NCBI GenBank assembly: GCA_015061525.1 | Contig: SUWK01000006.1 | Span: 1 to 63,943 of the forward strand | DNA length: 63,943 nucleotides | Reading direction: 5' to 3' | Source: Lentisphaerota bacterium | GTDB taxonomy: Bacteria; Verrucomicrobiota; Lentisphaeria; Victivallales; Victivallaceae | Shown here: positions 53,189 to 62,019 of the stretch, in pieces | Layout: each line of letters begins with the position of its first letter | Position numbering within the stretch: the first letter of the stretch is position 1 | Notes under the pieces: model-generated | Seen by the model: only the letters and a program-made list of their open reading frames with translations | Told to the model about the DNA's origin: nothing | The model's database searches: none | Translations under genes and position numbers: made by a program

Positions 53189-56100
53189 TCACTCCTTTTT
53201 GAGCAGTTTCAAGACCCGGTAGAATTCTGATACGCTCCACGCCTGGGCAAGACATCCGCCATTGCGGTGCGGTGCGTCACCATCAAGAACTTCCGGCATT
53301 TGTCCGATAATGCCGTTTTCCAGCCATTGGGCAGCAGACATCAGCAGAGCCAAAGCGCGTTTGCGGCTTTTTTCGTTACCGGTGATAGCGAGAGCCTCGC
53401 AGTATGCCGGGAACGGCCAGCACCAGGCGGTTCCGTTATGGTAAGCGGCTTTGCGGCTGGTATCTTCGGGACCGCAGTAACAGCCTTTATAGGGGTGTGC
53501 CGGATCATTGAGCAGTTCTCCATTGCGGATGACGGGCAGAGAGTAAGTCACATCGGTGTCATCCAAAGTCCGGATAGCTCCCGGGATGACCAGACGTTCT
53601 GCAGCTTTGATGATCTGCAGTTGTTTATCCGGAGTCTGCACTGCACCGAAAGTTACGGCCGTGAGAATATTGCAGCGCAAATGGTCATCCGGAACGGCAT
53701 CTGCCGCAGGAGTTCCATATCCGGCATGAAGGCAATCCGACGGGATCTCATGCACAAAATAATATTTTTCAATACTGCTGCTGACTTTTGCAGCCAGTTC
53801 TTTTTCTCCGAGAAATTCCAGCGCGGCAAACCAGAGAGCCTGGATCTCAATTGGATAACCTTCTCTGGGGGTACCTGCCGGATAGTTGGTGTCCATCCAG
53901 CTGAAGTGTGAAGGACTGAAGATCAATCCGCTTGCTTCATCCATTTTTATACCGTTTGGGGTGCCGGTACGGTAATTATTGATGATGGAAACCATGATCT
54001 CTTTCAAAGTCCGCTCACCGCAGCGGCAGTTGAGAAATGCGCGATCTCCTGTTTGCGTGATGTAATCCCTGACGGCGATGATCAGATACAATGGAGCATC
54101 GGAGGTGTCGCGGTTGGAATCGTTGCAGCCGCAGATCATATTGGGAATGGTTCCGGATTTTTCAAATGCGGCAAAACGGCGGATAATCCGGGAAGATGTT
54201 TGCTGAAACTCCGGGAACTTCAGCAAGCCGCGCAGCACGATCAGAGTATCTCTGCCCCAGTCAAGAAACCATGGATATCCGGCAATGACGGTACTTAAAT
54301 CATCCCGCCGGACGATGAAGCGCGAAAGGATATCAACGGCAAGATCTTCGGCAGCTTGGGCGGCTGGGAACTCCTCAGGCGGCATGGCTGTTGCGGCAGT
54401 GGTGATATCCCCGGCATAAGTTGTCAGCGTGACTGTTTCATCTTGCGCCAGCGGAACATCAAAGTATCCCGGACTGAACAGATCGGTTTTATCCGTCATA
54501 CCGTAGTAGCGTTCCTGCGGCAGATCGACCATGTAGTTCCACTCCGGAGCATAGTGGAACGTGCCGGAGGATATGCGCATGTGCAGACATTGGCTGCCGG
54601 GACGAAAATCAAAACCATCATTTAATGCGGTTGTGGAAGCCGGAAAATGGTGTTCCGCTCCGTCGCAGGCTCTGGTCGTGTGATGATTTATCCGGTCTTC
54701 CAGATCGGGGCGCAGGATCAGCCGGGCATCGGGAGTGATACCGTCCTGACGGGATTTGCGGTGAAATTTCAATTGAACCAGATCCTGTTCCGGAGACATG
54801 AGGAACTCCAGCTGCAATGTGCATTTTCCTCCGTGACCATCCGGAACAAGGAAATCCCATTTTGCCCGGTTTCCCGGATGGGCACTGTAGGTTTCCAGAC
54901 TTTTTGCAGTCAGTTCCTGCGAAAATCCATCAATGACCAGCCATGCCCGGCTGCGGGTGAACATCACATGCCGCTCTGCCGGATATTCCGGAGTGCTGTT
55001 GACGGCGAGAATGGCATCGTATTTGCCGGTCAATTCTCCAAATTTTGCACTGAACATTGCATATGAACTGTTGATGTTTGAGCCGAAAACAAAGTTGTTT
55101 ACAGCTTCGTCCCATTTGCCGGCAAGGCGGATCAATCTTTTATCCGGATCAGCATTGACCATGATTTTACCGGTGAGTTTTCTGGCAGTGCCGTTTTCAA
55201 ACGCAGTAAAGAATAAGGTGTATTCCTCTGCGATCGTCCGGTGATGTCTGGGAAACCGGACAAGGGCGAAAAATTCCCCGTTATCTTTTTCAAGAGCGAT
55301 TACCCGGGACAGATTTTCACTATTTGAGTGCAGTTCCGCGATAAAAGGAACCGGACTGCGCAACAGCAGAAGATCACCGGGGGCAGTCATCACGATCCGC
55401 TTGGCATCCTGCGGATAGAACCACGAAACCACGGGGGCAGGGGAAATCCCGGAAATTTTACCGGTAAACTTTTCCGGATCAGAGCACATCAGAACCGGAT
55501 CTGCCTTTGCTGCATTGGCAAGTGAAGTGAAATTCAATGCGGCATTTTGAGCCATTGCAGAGGCCTGCAGAAATTTTTTATATGGAGTCCGCCCGGGCAG
55601 TGAATCGGGTATTTGAAAATCATCAAAACAAATGCAGACACCTTCTCCGGGGGCGAGCATGAATTTCTGCATATTGTTCCCATAATTGATCAGACTGCAT
55701 ATTTTACCGGTCAGCAGATCTTTTCCGGAAGAATACTGCCGTCGCGGAAAGTGGACAAATGAATCATGTTCACAATCCAGATTCAGAAGTATGAGCAGCG
55801 GTGGAATATTTTTACCGCTGCGCCACGCTGCGATCACATTTCCCGGACCTTGCTGAATGAGGGAAACATCGGCATTTCCGGAAAATGCCGGATGGGTGGA
55901 GAGCAGGATATTGAGTTTTCCGGTCAACTGACAGAGATTGTCCACAGCACCGAAATTCAAGGCTCCAGATTGGTGAACGTCGATTTTTTCTTCGGCGAAA
56001 AATTCAGCTCCGTTGGCAAAGCCGAATGTTCCATTATCCGACAGCAGTGCATTGACCATAAAACGCAGTTTTGCATAGGTTTTTCCGCCGGATGCCAGAC

Positions 56101-57340
56101 GGTTGTTGTCGTGAGTTTCGGCAAAATTTACCAGAGTCCCGCCGTGTTTGCCGGAGTGGTTCATCCGGGGGAAATAGTCACTTATGGCATCGCGGGTATA
56201 GTTTTGGAACAATTCAGAATATCCCCAGTCCAAACCGGTTACAGTCAGCAATTTTTCCTGCACTTGGAGCGGACCGCCCAGACCTTCGAGGAGGAATGTC
56301 GTATCCGGGTATTCCCGGCGGACTTTGGCGATGATGTATTCCCATGCAGCTTCCGGAACCATATATCCGGCATCACAGCGGAAACCGTCAACACCTCTTC
56401 TGCACCAGAAAAGAAAAACTTTTGCCATCAAGTCACGGACTTTATTCCGGTGGTAGTCCAGTTGACAGAGATCTTCCCAGATGATACCCCAGGCACCCGG
56501 ACTGATGAATTTGCCGCGGTCATCACGGATAAAGTAGTCCGGGTGTTCATTTTGCAGCTTGGATGCCCAACCGGTATGATTTACCGGCATATCCATAAAG
56601 ATCCTGCCGCCGCGGGAGTGAACGGCATCGATCAATTCCACAAATTGTTCCATCGGTGTGGAAGAGGTATCAAATTCCGCAAGCGACGGATCGACCGCGA
56701 AATAATCGGTTGCTGCAAAAGGACTGCCGTATCTGCCCATTCTGCCGTATGCCATCGGAACGGGGTGGATCGGCAGCAATTGAAGTATCCGGCAGTTGAG
56801 GGTGTTGAAAATATGATCGAGTTTTCTTACTACACTGCGGAACGTACCGGATGGCGGTACGATGGTGAATCCTTCCTGATCCAAAGTTGCAAAATCCGGC
56901 AGTTCCGGAGATTTCGGCAGATACATCCATTTTCCCCATTGCCGCACGAAACAACTGTAGATACCGTTGCCGGAAACGTTGGCATTGGTAGTGACTTTCA
57001 GATGAAAATTTTCTCCCTGCGGCCAGAGCGGTTGAGAACCGTCAGCGGGGAGAAAACAGCATTTAGCTTCAAAAACACCGGTTTCGATCAGCGGCAGAGT
57101 CAGTTGAAAATTCCCATGCGGCTGCCGGTGCATTTCCAGATCCCGCCAATCACTGCCTTTTGGGGTACGGTTGAGTTCAGTTTTTTCTATCTGTTCGGTA
57201 ATTCGAGCGGCATTACCACCGATATTGGTACGCAAGACAGCCTTGCCTTTGACTGAAGCGGCGATCCCGTGCAATTCAAAGGTGACGGTTTCTCCTGTAA
57301 AAAACAGAACTTTTTCCGGGGTGATCGTTTGTCGGAGCAT
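53189..57340 (-). CDS. fused alpha-amylase (GH13) and glycogen debranching (GH133-type) enzyme
   Basis: 1383 residues. After an N-terminal beta domain (residues about 1-130) comes a GH13 barrel with all four regions: MDMPVNHTG, GVDGFRCDAGYMVP (Asp nucleophile), FLLEGLGG (Glu acid/base) and FAETHDNNR. A middle beta domain leads to a C-terminal (alpha/alpha)6 barrel with GYPWFLDWGRDTLIVLRG, SNRDTSDAPLYLI and EGYPIEIQALWFAALEF, the amylo-alpha-1,6-glucosidase type. Both activities of a eukaryotic-style debranching enzyme could therefore lie on one chain. No signal peptide, so cytoplasmic. The start follows the esterase stop after 8 bp. Confidence 0.85.
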   Translation of the reverse strand: MLRQTITPEKVLFFTGETVTFELHGIAASVKGKAVLRTNIGGNAARITEQIEKTELNRTPKGSDWRDLEMHRQPHGNFQLTLPLIETGVFEAKCCFLPADGSQPLWPQGENFHLKVTTNANVSGNGIYSCFVRQWGKWMYLPKSPELPDFATLDQEGFTIVPPSGTFRSVVRKLDHIFNTLNCRILQLLPIHPVPMAYGRMGRYGSPFAATDYFAVDPSLAEFDTSSTPMEQFVELIDAVHSRGGRIFMDMPVNHTGWASKLQNEHPDYFIRDDRGKFISPGAWGIIWEDLCQLDYHRNKVRDLMAKVFLFWCRRGVDGFRCDAGYMVPEAAWEYIIAKVRREYPDTTFLLEGLGGPLQVQEKLLTVTGLDWGYSELFQNYTRDAISDYFPRMNHSGKHGGTLVNFAETHDNNRLASGGKTYAKLRFMVNALLSDNGTFGFANGAEFFAEEKIDVHQSGALNFGAVDNLCQLTGKLNILLSTHPAFSGNADVSLIQQGPGNVIAAWRSGKNIPPLLILLNLDCEHDSFVHFPRRQYSSGKDLLTGKICSLINYGNNMQKFMLAPGEGVCICFDDFQIPDSLPGRTPYKKFLQASAMAQNAALNFTSLANAAKADPVLMCSDPEKFTGKISGISPAPVVSWFYPQDAKRIVMTAPGDLLLLRSPVPFIAELHSNSENLSRVIALEKDNGEFFALVRFPRHHRTIAEEYTLFFTAFENGTARKLTGKIMVNADPDKRLIRLAGKWDEAVNNFVFGSNINSSYAMFSAKFGELTGKYDAILAVNSTPEYPAERHVMFTRSRAWLVIDGFSQELTAKSLETYSAHPGNRAKWDFLVPDGHGGKCTLQLEFLMSPEQDLVQLKFHRKSRQDGITPDARLILRPDLEDRINHHTTRACDGAEHHFPASTTALNDGFDFRPGSQCLHMRISSGTFHYAPEWNYMVDLPQERYYGMTDKTDLFSPGYFDVPLAQDETVTLTTYAGDITTAATAMPPEEFPAAQAAEDLAVDILSRFIVRRDDLSTVIAGYPWFLDWGRDTLIVLRGLLKFPEFQQTSSRIIRRFAAFEKSGTIPNMICGCNDSNRDTSDAPLYLIIAVRDYITQTGDRAFLNCRCGERTLKEIMVSIINNYRTGTPNGIKMDEASGLIFSPSHFSWMDTNYPAGTPREGYPIEIQALWFAALEFLGEKELAAKVSSSIEKYYFVHEIPSDCLHAGYGTPAADAVPDDHLRCNILTAVTFGAVQTPDKQLQIIKAAERLVIPGAIRTLDDTDVTYSLPVIRNGELLNDPAHPYKGCYCGPEDTSRKAAYHNGTAWCWPFPAYCEALAITGNEKSRKRALALLMSAAQWLENGIIGQMPEVLDGDAPHRNGGCLAQAWSVSEFYRVLKLLKKE

Positions 57341-57348
57341 ATTATTGC

Positions 57349-58116
57349 TTACTCCGGAAGAGTGTTGCAGTTGAAAAATTTGAGCGCATCCTGAATATGC
57401 TCATCCCAGAACTCCCAGGTATGAGATCCCGGACGTTCAAAAGAGTGGAAATCAGGATAATTGATCTGTTGCATGAATTTATTGAATTTACGGTTATCGC
57501 GGATCATGAAATCATTTCTGCCGCAGATAGAGAGTATTTTCGGCAGTTGTTTTCCCGAATCAACGGCTTTCTGAGCCAAGTCAAAGAGATCATTTCCTCT
57601 TGGCGCGAGCTGGGAAATTCCGCCGAATATCCGGTACAGTTCCGGCCGCCATGATTTGGATGTTTCTGCCCGGAAACGGCATTTGATGTCCGTTACCGAT
57701 GAAAGCCCGGCAACGGCGGCAAATTTATCCGGGCATCGCAAACCGAGTTTCAACGCACCGTAACCGCCCATGGATAATCCGGCGGCAAAGGTGTTTTCCC
57801 GTGCCGGACGGAGGTTGAAAATATTTTCCACGATATCCGGCAGTTCTTCCGAGATGAATGTCCAATAGTTATCTCCGGCAACCGCATCGGTATAAAAACT
57901 TCTTCCGCCGTCTGGCATGACGATGAGCAGATTGTACTGTTCGGCGTATCTTTCAACAGATGTGCGTCTGTACCAGATAGAATCATCATCGGATAATCCG
58001 TGCAGCAGATACATTACGCCCCGGGGCGCAGTTTTTCCGGGGGAGGGGACGAGAAAATTGATACTGACAGCTCTTCCCAAGACACCTGATGAACAGCGGC
58101 ACTGCATGAAAATCAT
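57349..58116 (-). CDS. alpha/beta-hydrolase esterase (tributyrin esterase/CE1-like)
   Basis: 255 residues. Catalytic Ser115 in GLSMGGYGA, an acid in CGRNDFMIRDN and His in RPGSHTWEFW complete the triad. GVMYLLHGLSDDDSIWYRR is typical of tributyrin esterase/S-formylglutathione hydrolase relatives. No signal peptide. GGAGG precedes the ATG. It is the first gene of the operon with the debranching enzyme and deacylase; it may remove acyl groups from carbohydrates. Confidence 0.85.
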   Translation of the reverse strand: MIFMQCRCSSGVLGRAVSINFLVPSPGKTAPRGVMYLLHGLSDDDSIWYRRTSVERYAEQYNLLIVMPDGGRSFYTDAVAGDNYWTFISEELPDIVENIFNLRPARENTFAAGLSMGGYGALKLGLRCPDKFAAVAGLSSVTDIKCRFRAETSKSWRPELYRIFGGISQLAPRGNDLFDLAQKAVDSGKQLPKILSICGRNDFMIRDNRKFNKFMQQINYPDFHSFERPGSHTWEFWDEHIQDALKFFNCNTLPE

Positions 58117-58201
58117 AAAAATTCCTCCATGAAAAAATAGTTTCTGTTATAGTAACAATAATCCTTTGCCGGAATATTTCAAGATGGATGTTCAAGATAT
58201 T

Positions 58202-59062
58202 TCAATCATCGATTATTTCCCCGGCGCGCCGCATCTGGCTGCGGAATTTTCCCGGCGGCATTCCCCGGCGGCGGCTGAAAACCCGGGAAAAGTAAAATTG
58301 ATCACAGAAGCCGGAGGCGAACGCCACTTCCGCAACCGTGGCACCGGGATCATCTCTCCACATTTTTTCCGCGATTTTCAAACGGGCATCCAGCAGCAGA
58401 CCTTTGAAACTGGTCTGGTAGTTGTTGCGCAGGAATTGTGAGATAGTGGAAACACTGCGTCCGAGTTTCCGCGCCATATCCGGCAGACGGATATCTTCGG
58501 CTGCGTGTTTTTCAATATAGAGGTCGATTTCATTGCGCAGACGGTCGCCTTGCAGCACCGCCAGTTCGCGTACAGCGATGTAGTCGATCAGAGTTTTCAA
58601 AACTCCGAGAACCGCTTGGAGTTTTTCACCGGTGAAGCAGGGAAGTTCAAAATAGGCTTTTTTCAGTTTTTCGCGGCATTTTTCCGGGATGGTTGACCAG
58701 TCCGGTTCTTCATCGCCGTCGATTCTGAATTGACCGATCATAACGAATCCGGCGGTTCGTCCACGGACTTTTACCGGGGCAATACATTCATGCAGTCCGG
58801 CGTGGCAACGGTAATTGATGATCTCACTGCGTTGAACCGCTTCGCGCTGTTTGTCGCAATCCATGGAAACGCAGCGGCTGAATCCGGAAAGTTCTTCATG
58901 CACCAGAGAGCAGTACGCACAGTTGCGCATCTCTTTGCCCCGGCGCAGAGGTTCTCCGGCAAGGGAGTAAAATGTGACCCGCACATCCAGCAAAGAGGCG
59001 AAGTCATCCAGCAACCCCTGTACCTCGTCGCTGAGGAAAAGTTCCATCGGCATACTGCTCAT
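58202..59062 (-). CDS. PocR-domain AraC-family regulator
   Basis: 286 residues from the ATG at 59062 with GGAGGT (59072-59067) upstream. The N-terminal half is a PocR sensory domain, recognised by its cysteines (NCAYCSLV, SRCVSMDCDKQ) and CHAGLHECIAPV. The C-terminal 100 residues are an AraC double helix-turn-helix (DMARKLGRSVSTISQFLR, EVAFASGFCDQFYFSRVF, then GMPPGKFR). It is divergent from the sugar-kinase gene and upstream of the esterase operon on the same strand, so it may control either. Confidence 0.9.
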   Translation of the reverse strand: MSSMPMELFLSDEVQGLLDDFASLLDVRVTFYSLAGEPLRRGKEMRNCAYCSLVHEELSGFSRCVSMDCDKQREAVQRSEIINYRCHAGLHECIAPVKVRGRTAGFVMIGQFRIDGDEEPDWSTIPEKCREKLKKAYFELPCFTGEKLQAVLGVLKTLIDYIAVRELAVLQGDRLRNEIDLYIEKHAAEDIRLPDMARKLGRSVSTISQFLRNNYQTSFKGLLLDARLKIAEKMWRDDPGATVAEVAFASGFCDQFYFSRVFSRRRGMPPGKFRSQMRRAGEIIDD

Positions 59063-59204
59063 AGTTACCTCCAAATTTTTCGCCTGATTGTAAAATATAC
59101 ACCACGTTTGCAAAAAAATCCATAGTTCAGGAGAAAAAACTGCTGGTAATATTGGGAAAATCCGTATATATTATATCATAAGTTCAAAACAGAAAGGAAA
59201 AATC

Positions 59205-60296
59205 ATGGATTTTGACATTGCAAAGATCAGCCGCGGCTTTATGCTTGACGGGGAGTTCGTTTCAGCCGGAAGATTTGGAACCGGTCACATTAATGACACA
59301 TTCAAGATGTCCACCACACGTCAGACTTATATTCTGCAGCGGATCAATACCTCAATTTTCCGTGAACCGGTTCAGTTGATGGACAACTTTGTGCGGGTTT
59401 CCAAACATATTGAAAGCAAGATCGCTGCTGAAAAAGCGGTCAATCCTGCGACCCGCCGCCGTTTTCTGCAGGTGATTTATTCACATAAGAACGAACCGTT
59501 TTTCGTAGATGATAATGGAAATTTCTGGCGTTGCTATATTTATGTCGATGAGGCACGGACTTACGATGTGCTGGAAAATGCCGGACAGGCGTTTGCCGCA
59601 GCAAAAGCATTCGGAGCTTTCCAGAATGACCTTGCGGATATGCCGGGCAGATTGAATGAGACCATTGCCAACTTCCACAATACTCCCAGTCGTTTCGCCG
59701 ATCTCAAAGCTGCGGTGGCGGCGGATAAGTGCGGCAGAGTCAAAGATGTGACTGCAGAGCTTGATTTCATCATGGCGCGCGAGGCGGAATATTCTCTGCT
59801 GCTCAACGAGCTTGCAGCCGGTAATGTCTTTGAACGCACCACCCACAATGACACCAAATTGAACAATGTATTGATCGATGACGTGACCGGTGATGGTATT
59901 TGTGTGATCGACCTTGATACAGTGATGCCCGGTCTGCCGCACTATGACTTTGGTGATATGGTGCGTACCGGAACCAGTCCTGCTCCGGAAGACGAGCTTG
60001 ATCTTTCCAAAGTCGGTATGCGTTTTGAGATGTTTGAGGCTCTTTTGCGCGGTTTCCTTTCCACTGCCGGCAACTTCCTTAACGCCCGTGAAAAAGAGCT
60101 GCTGCCGTTTTCCGGCAAGCTCATCACGCTTGAGATCGGTATGCGTTTCCTGACGGATTATCTTTCCGGGGATGTGTATTTCAAGATCCACCGTGAAAAA
60201 CACAATCTTGACCGTTGCCGGACTCAGATCAAACTTGCCGCATCAATCGAGGAACAGTTTGATGCCATGCGCAAGTTGAACGACTCTTTGAAATGA
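59205..60296 (+). CDS. sugar kinase of the aminoglycoside-phosphotransferase fold (N-acetylhexosamine 1-kinase-like)
   Basis: 363 residues. The catalytic loop THNDTKLNNVLIDD and metal-binding VIDLDTVMPGLPHYDFGDMVRTG match N-acetylhexosamine 1-kinases and related proteins of the APH family. YILQRINTSIF corresponds to the ATP-binding lysine strand. It would phosphorylate a hexosamine or other sugar at C1. It lies 142 bp from the divergent PocR/AraC gene and ends in its own terminator. A homoserine/choline-kinase-like alternative is less likely. Confidence 0.8.
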   Translation: MDFDIAKISRGFMLDGEFVSAGRFGTGHINDTFKMSTTRQTYILQRINTSIFREPVQLMDNFVRVSKHIESKIAAEKAVNPATRRRFLQVIYSHKNEPFFVDDNGNFWRCYIYVDEARTYDVLENAGQAFAAAKAFGAFQNDLADMPGRLNETIANFHNTPSRFADLKAAVAADKCGRVKDVTAELDFIMAREAEYSLLLNELAAGNVFERTTHNDTKLNNVLIDDVTGDGICVIDLDTVMPGLPHYDFGDMVRTGTSPAPEDELDLSKVGMRFEMFEALLRGFLSTAGNFLNAREKELLPFSGKLITLEIGMRFLTDYLSGDVYFKIHREKHNLDRCRTQIKLAASIEEQFDAMRKLNDSLK

Positions 60297-60323
60297 GTCA
60301 AGAAGCAATTTCAAAAAATATAC

Positions 60324-60353
60324 CGGGAAGTCAGAGGTGATTTCCCGTTTTTT
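60324..60353 (+). terminator. terminator of the sugar-kinase gene
   Basis: CGGGAAGTC (60324-60332) pairs with GATTTCCCG (60339-60347), one wobble, followed by six T. Confidence 0.9.
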
Positions 60354-60357
60354 GTAT

Positions 60358-60389
60358 TAAAAAATCCGTCCGGTAAATTCCGGACGGAT
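60358..60389 (-). terminator. terminator of the hsp20 operon
   Basis: A perfect 10-bp stem (60364-60373 with 60380-60389); on the minus strand it is followed by a T run. Confidence 0.9.
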
Positions 60390-60419
60390 GCGGCGCATAG
60401 AGGTGTGGAAATGCAATGG

Positions 60420-60767
60420 TCATTCCACGGGGATTTTGTGGGTTTTGGCACTTTCTGATTTGGGCAGAAAGAGTGTCAGAATACCGTGGCTGATCTTGGC
60501 GGTGATATTATCGGCATCGACTGCATCAGAAAGGTAGAACGCACGCTTGTAAACGATCTGCATTCCACGGCGGTGCAGGGAACTTTTGGCTTTCAGTGTA
60601 AGCAGGCGGTTTTTGACTTCCAACTCGACATTATCACTGGAAACGCCGGGCAGTTCAAATGTGATTTCCATGCCGTCATATTCATCGGTGACATCAGCGG
60701 CGGGGCGGATTGTGATGTATTCCTTTTTTTCCGGAGCGGTACCGGGAGCATCTTTTTTTTCCGACAT
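60420..60767 (-). CDS. Hsp20/alpha-crystallin small heat-shock protein
   Basis: 115 residues from the ATG at 60767 (AAGGAG upstream); a TTG at 60776 is the alternative. The alpha-crystallin domain is nearly the whole protein (MEITFELPGVSSDNVELEV, then RRGMQIVYKRAFYLSD and the terminal ISHGILTLFLPK, GxLxxxxPK). ATP-independent holdase in the cytoplasm. It is the second gene of a two-gene hsp20 operon, 18 bp after the first. Confidence 0.92.
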   Translation of the reverse strand: MSEKKDAPGTAPEKKEYITIRPAADVTDEYDGMEITFELPGVSSDNVELEVKNRLLTLKAKSSLHRRGMQIVYKRAFYLSDAVDADNITAKISHGILTLFLPKSESAKTHKIPVE

Positions 60768-60785
60768 AACAGTCAACTCCTTGAA

Positions 60786-61262
60786 TTATTTTTCACAATG
60801 TACTTTAATGGTTTTGGCGGGCAGAGGCTGGGTCATATCACGCGGGATGGTGACACAGAGAACACCGTCGGCATATTTAGCTTTGGCTTCTGCGCCTTTT
60901 ACCGGGACTGGCAGTTTGATGGAGTCTTCATATTCGGAGCATGACCGTTCCCGAAAAACGTAGTGTTTGTTTTTGCATTCGGCTTTGGTTTCTTCGCAGT
61001 GATCGATCTTGAAGTTGAGGAAATCTCCGACGATTTCAAGATTGAATTCTTCCGGTTTGCATCCCGGACATGAGATTTTTACGACGACTTCATTTTCAAG
61101 CACTTCAGTTTCCCATTTTGAGTCAAACACTGAACTGCGGAGCAAGCCGCAGCCGGGTTCGATCATGCGCCCGAACATAGTGCGGACGAGTTCATCCATG
61201 CCGGGAAAGACTTTTTCAAGTGCGGCAGGGACTTCGTGTTCACGTTTTGCCAACAGATTCAT
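60786..61262 (-). CDS. Hsp20-like protein with extra cysteines
   Basis: 158 residues from the ATG at 61262, with AGAGGAG upstream; the long upstream frame runs through the leader and tRNA-Pro and is not used. The alpha-crystallin domain is present (EVVVKISCPGCKPEEFNLEI, then YADGVLCVTIPRD), but it carries a CPGC motif and further cysteines (CEETKAEC, RSCSEY, HCEK) that are unusual for Hsp20. A redox-sensitive or metal-binding role is possible. Confidence 0.88.
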   Translation of the reverse strand: MNLLAKREHEVPAALEKVFPGMDELVRTMFGRMIEPGCGLLRSSVFDSKWETEVLENEVVVKISCPGCKPEEFNLEIVGDFLNFKIDHCEETKAECKNKHYVFRERSCSEYEDSIKLPVPVKGAEAKAKYADGVLCVTIPRDMTQPLPAKTIKVHCEK

Positions 61263-61345
61263 AAGTAGATTCTCCTCTTTTTTTGATTGCCGGTACGGGG
61301 GCGCGCCGCTGTTGCCGTGCCGGACAAACTCCTCTAAGGAGAACA
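61263..61345 (-). promoter_or_regulatory. structured 5' leader of the hsp20 operon (possible RNA thermometer)
   Basis: In the roughly 75-nt leader (minus strand), TTCTCCT (61343-61337) is complementary to the Shine-Dalgarno region AGGAGAA (61276-61270). A second stem, CCGGCACGG with CCGTACCGG, can form between them. Such masking of the ribosome site is known for hsp20 genes; here it is an inference. Confidence 0.4.
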
Positions 61346-61372
61346 AAATAAGTTTAATTTGTAAAAAATCAA
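61345..61372 (-). promoter_or_regulatory. promoter of the hsp20 operon
   Basis: Minus-strand TTGATT (61372-61367), 16 bp, TATTTT (61350-61345). No CIRCE element (TTAGCACTC inverted repeat) is seen. Confidence 0.55.
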
Positions 61373-61392
61373 GGGAATTATCCAGCCAAGCC

Positions 61393-61421
61393 TTGAATAA
61401 ATGTGAAAGCGGTAGTATGTT
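61393..61421 (+). promoter_or_regulatory. promoter of tRNA-Pro
   Basis: TTGAAT (61393-61398), 17 bp, TATGTT (61416-61421). Confidence 0.7.
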
Positions 61422-61432
61422 ATGAGACCGTC

Positions 61433-61508
61433 CGGGGTGTAGCGCAGTGGCTAGCGCGCTTGCTTTGGGAGCAAGATGTCGGGGGTTCAAATCCCCCCAC
61501 CCCGACCA
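61433..61508 (+). tRNA. tRNA-Pro (anticodon UGG)
   Basis: 76-nt cloverleaf with encoded CCA. Acceptor CGGGGTG (61433-61439) pairs with CACCCCG (61498-61504). The anticodon stem CTTGC/GCAAG encloses TTTGGGA with TGG. The T arm GGGGGTTCAAATCCCCC is perfect. Confidence 0.97.
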
Positions 61509-61683
61509 TTTTTTTTGCCCTCAAACCGTGAGCAATCCAGCAAAAAGCAAGCATCGGCTTTGACAAATCTTTGATTTGTTCCGCCGTTGCTTTTTCTTTT
61601 TGCTTTGATTATTTTTTGCGTAGGCAAAAAATGGGATTGCTCACTATCGTTGGGGTTGCCTTCACTTCGTTCAGGCTCTTCGT

Positions 61684-61719
61684 CGCTGCGCTCCTTGTCG
61701 ACTCCCGCCACCCCGACCA
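61684..61719. repeat. 36-bp direct repeat resembling a tRNA 3' end, copy 1
   Basis: Identical to 62020-62055. Its last 12 bp, CCACCCCGACCA, are the 3' end of the upstream tRNA-Pro (61497-61508), and like the tRNA it is followed by a T run and GC. Possible attachment-site scar. Confidence 0.85.
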
Positions 61720-61740
61720 TTTTTTTGCAAAAAAATGGTC
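61715..61740. repeat. perfect 26-bp palindrome
   Basis: GACCA, seven T, GC, seven A, TGGTC reads the same on both strands. It overlaps the end of repeat copy 1 and could act as a bidirectional terminator or recombinase site. Confidence 0.9.
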
Positions 61741-62019
61741 AACGAAGACGCAAGTCTTCACTTCACGCTTTTATGTCAATAAAAGCTCTTCACTCAAAAG
61801 CCGCAGGCTTTTCTTCACATCTTCACTAAAAAACGTTTCGACTTGCTTGTTAAGACGTTTCATTCCGCTAACGCTCCATTACACTTGTGAAGTCGCTCAT
61901 TTCATTCGCTTGTGAAGCAGCCGCCTGCGGCGGGAGGATGTGTTTTTTTACTGCGCTTCGCTTACTGTTTGGCGTTGCTGTCACACGCACACCTGCAGCG
62001 ACGGAGCGGTGGTTGCCAT

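Noticed and set aside
55766-57256. 496-codon open frame antisense to the debranching enzyme
   Set aside because: Reads through the catalytic regions of a clear enzyme gene on the other strand.
61263-61490. Upstream extension of the first hsp20 gene
   Set aside because: It would translate through the promoter, the structured leader and part of tRNA-Pro; AGAGGAG supports the ATG at 61262.
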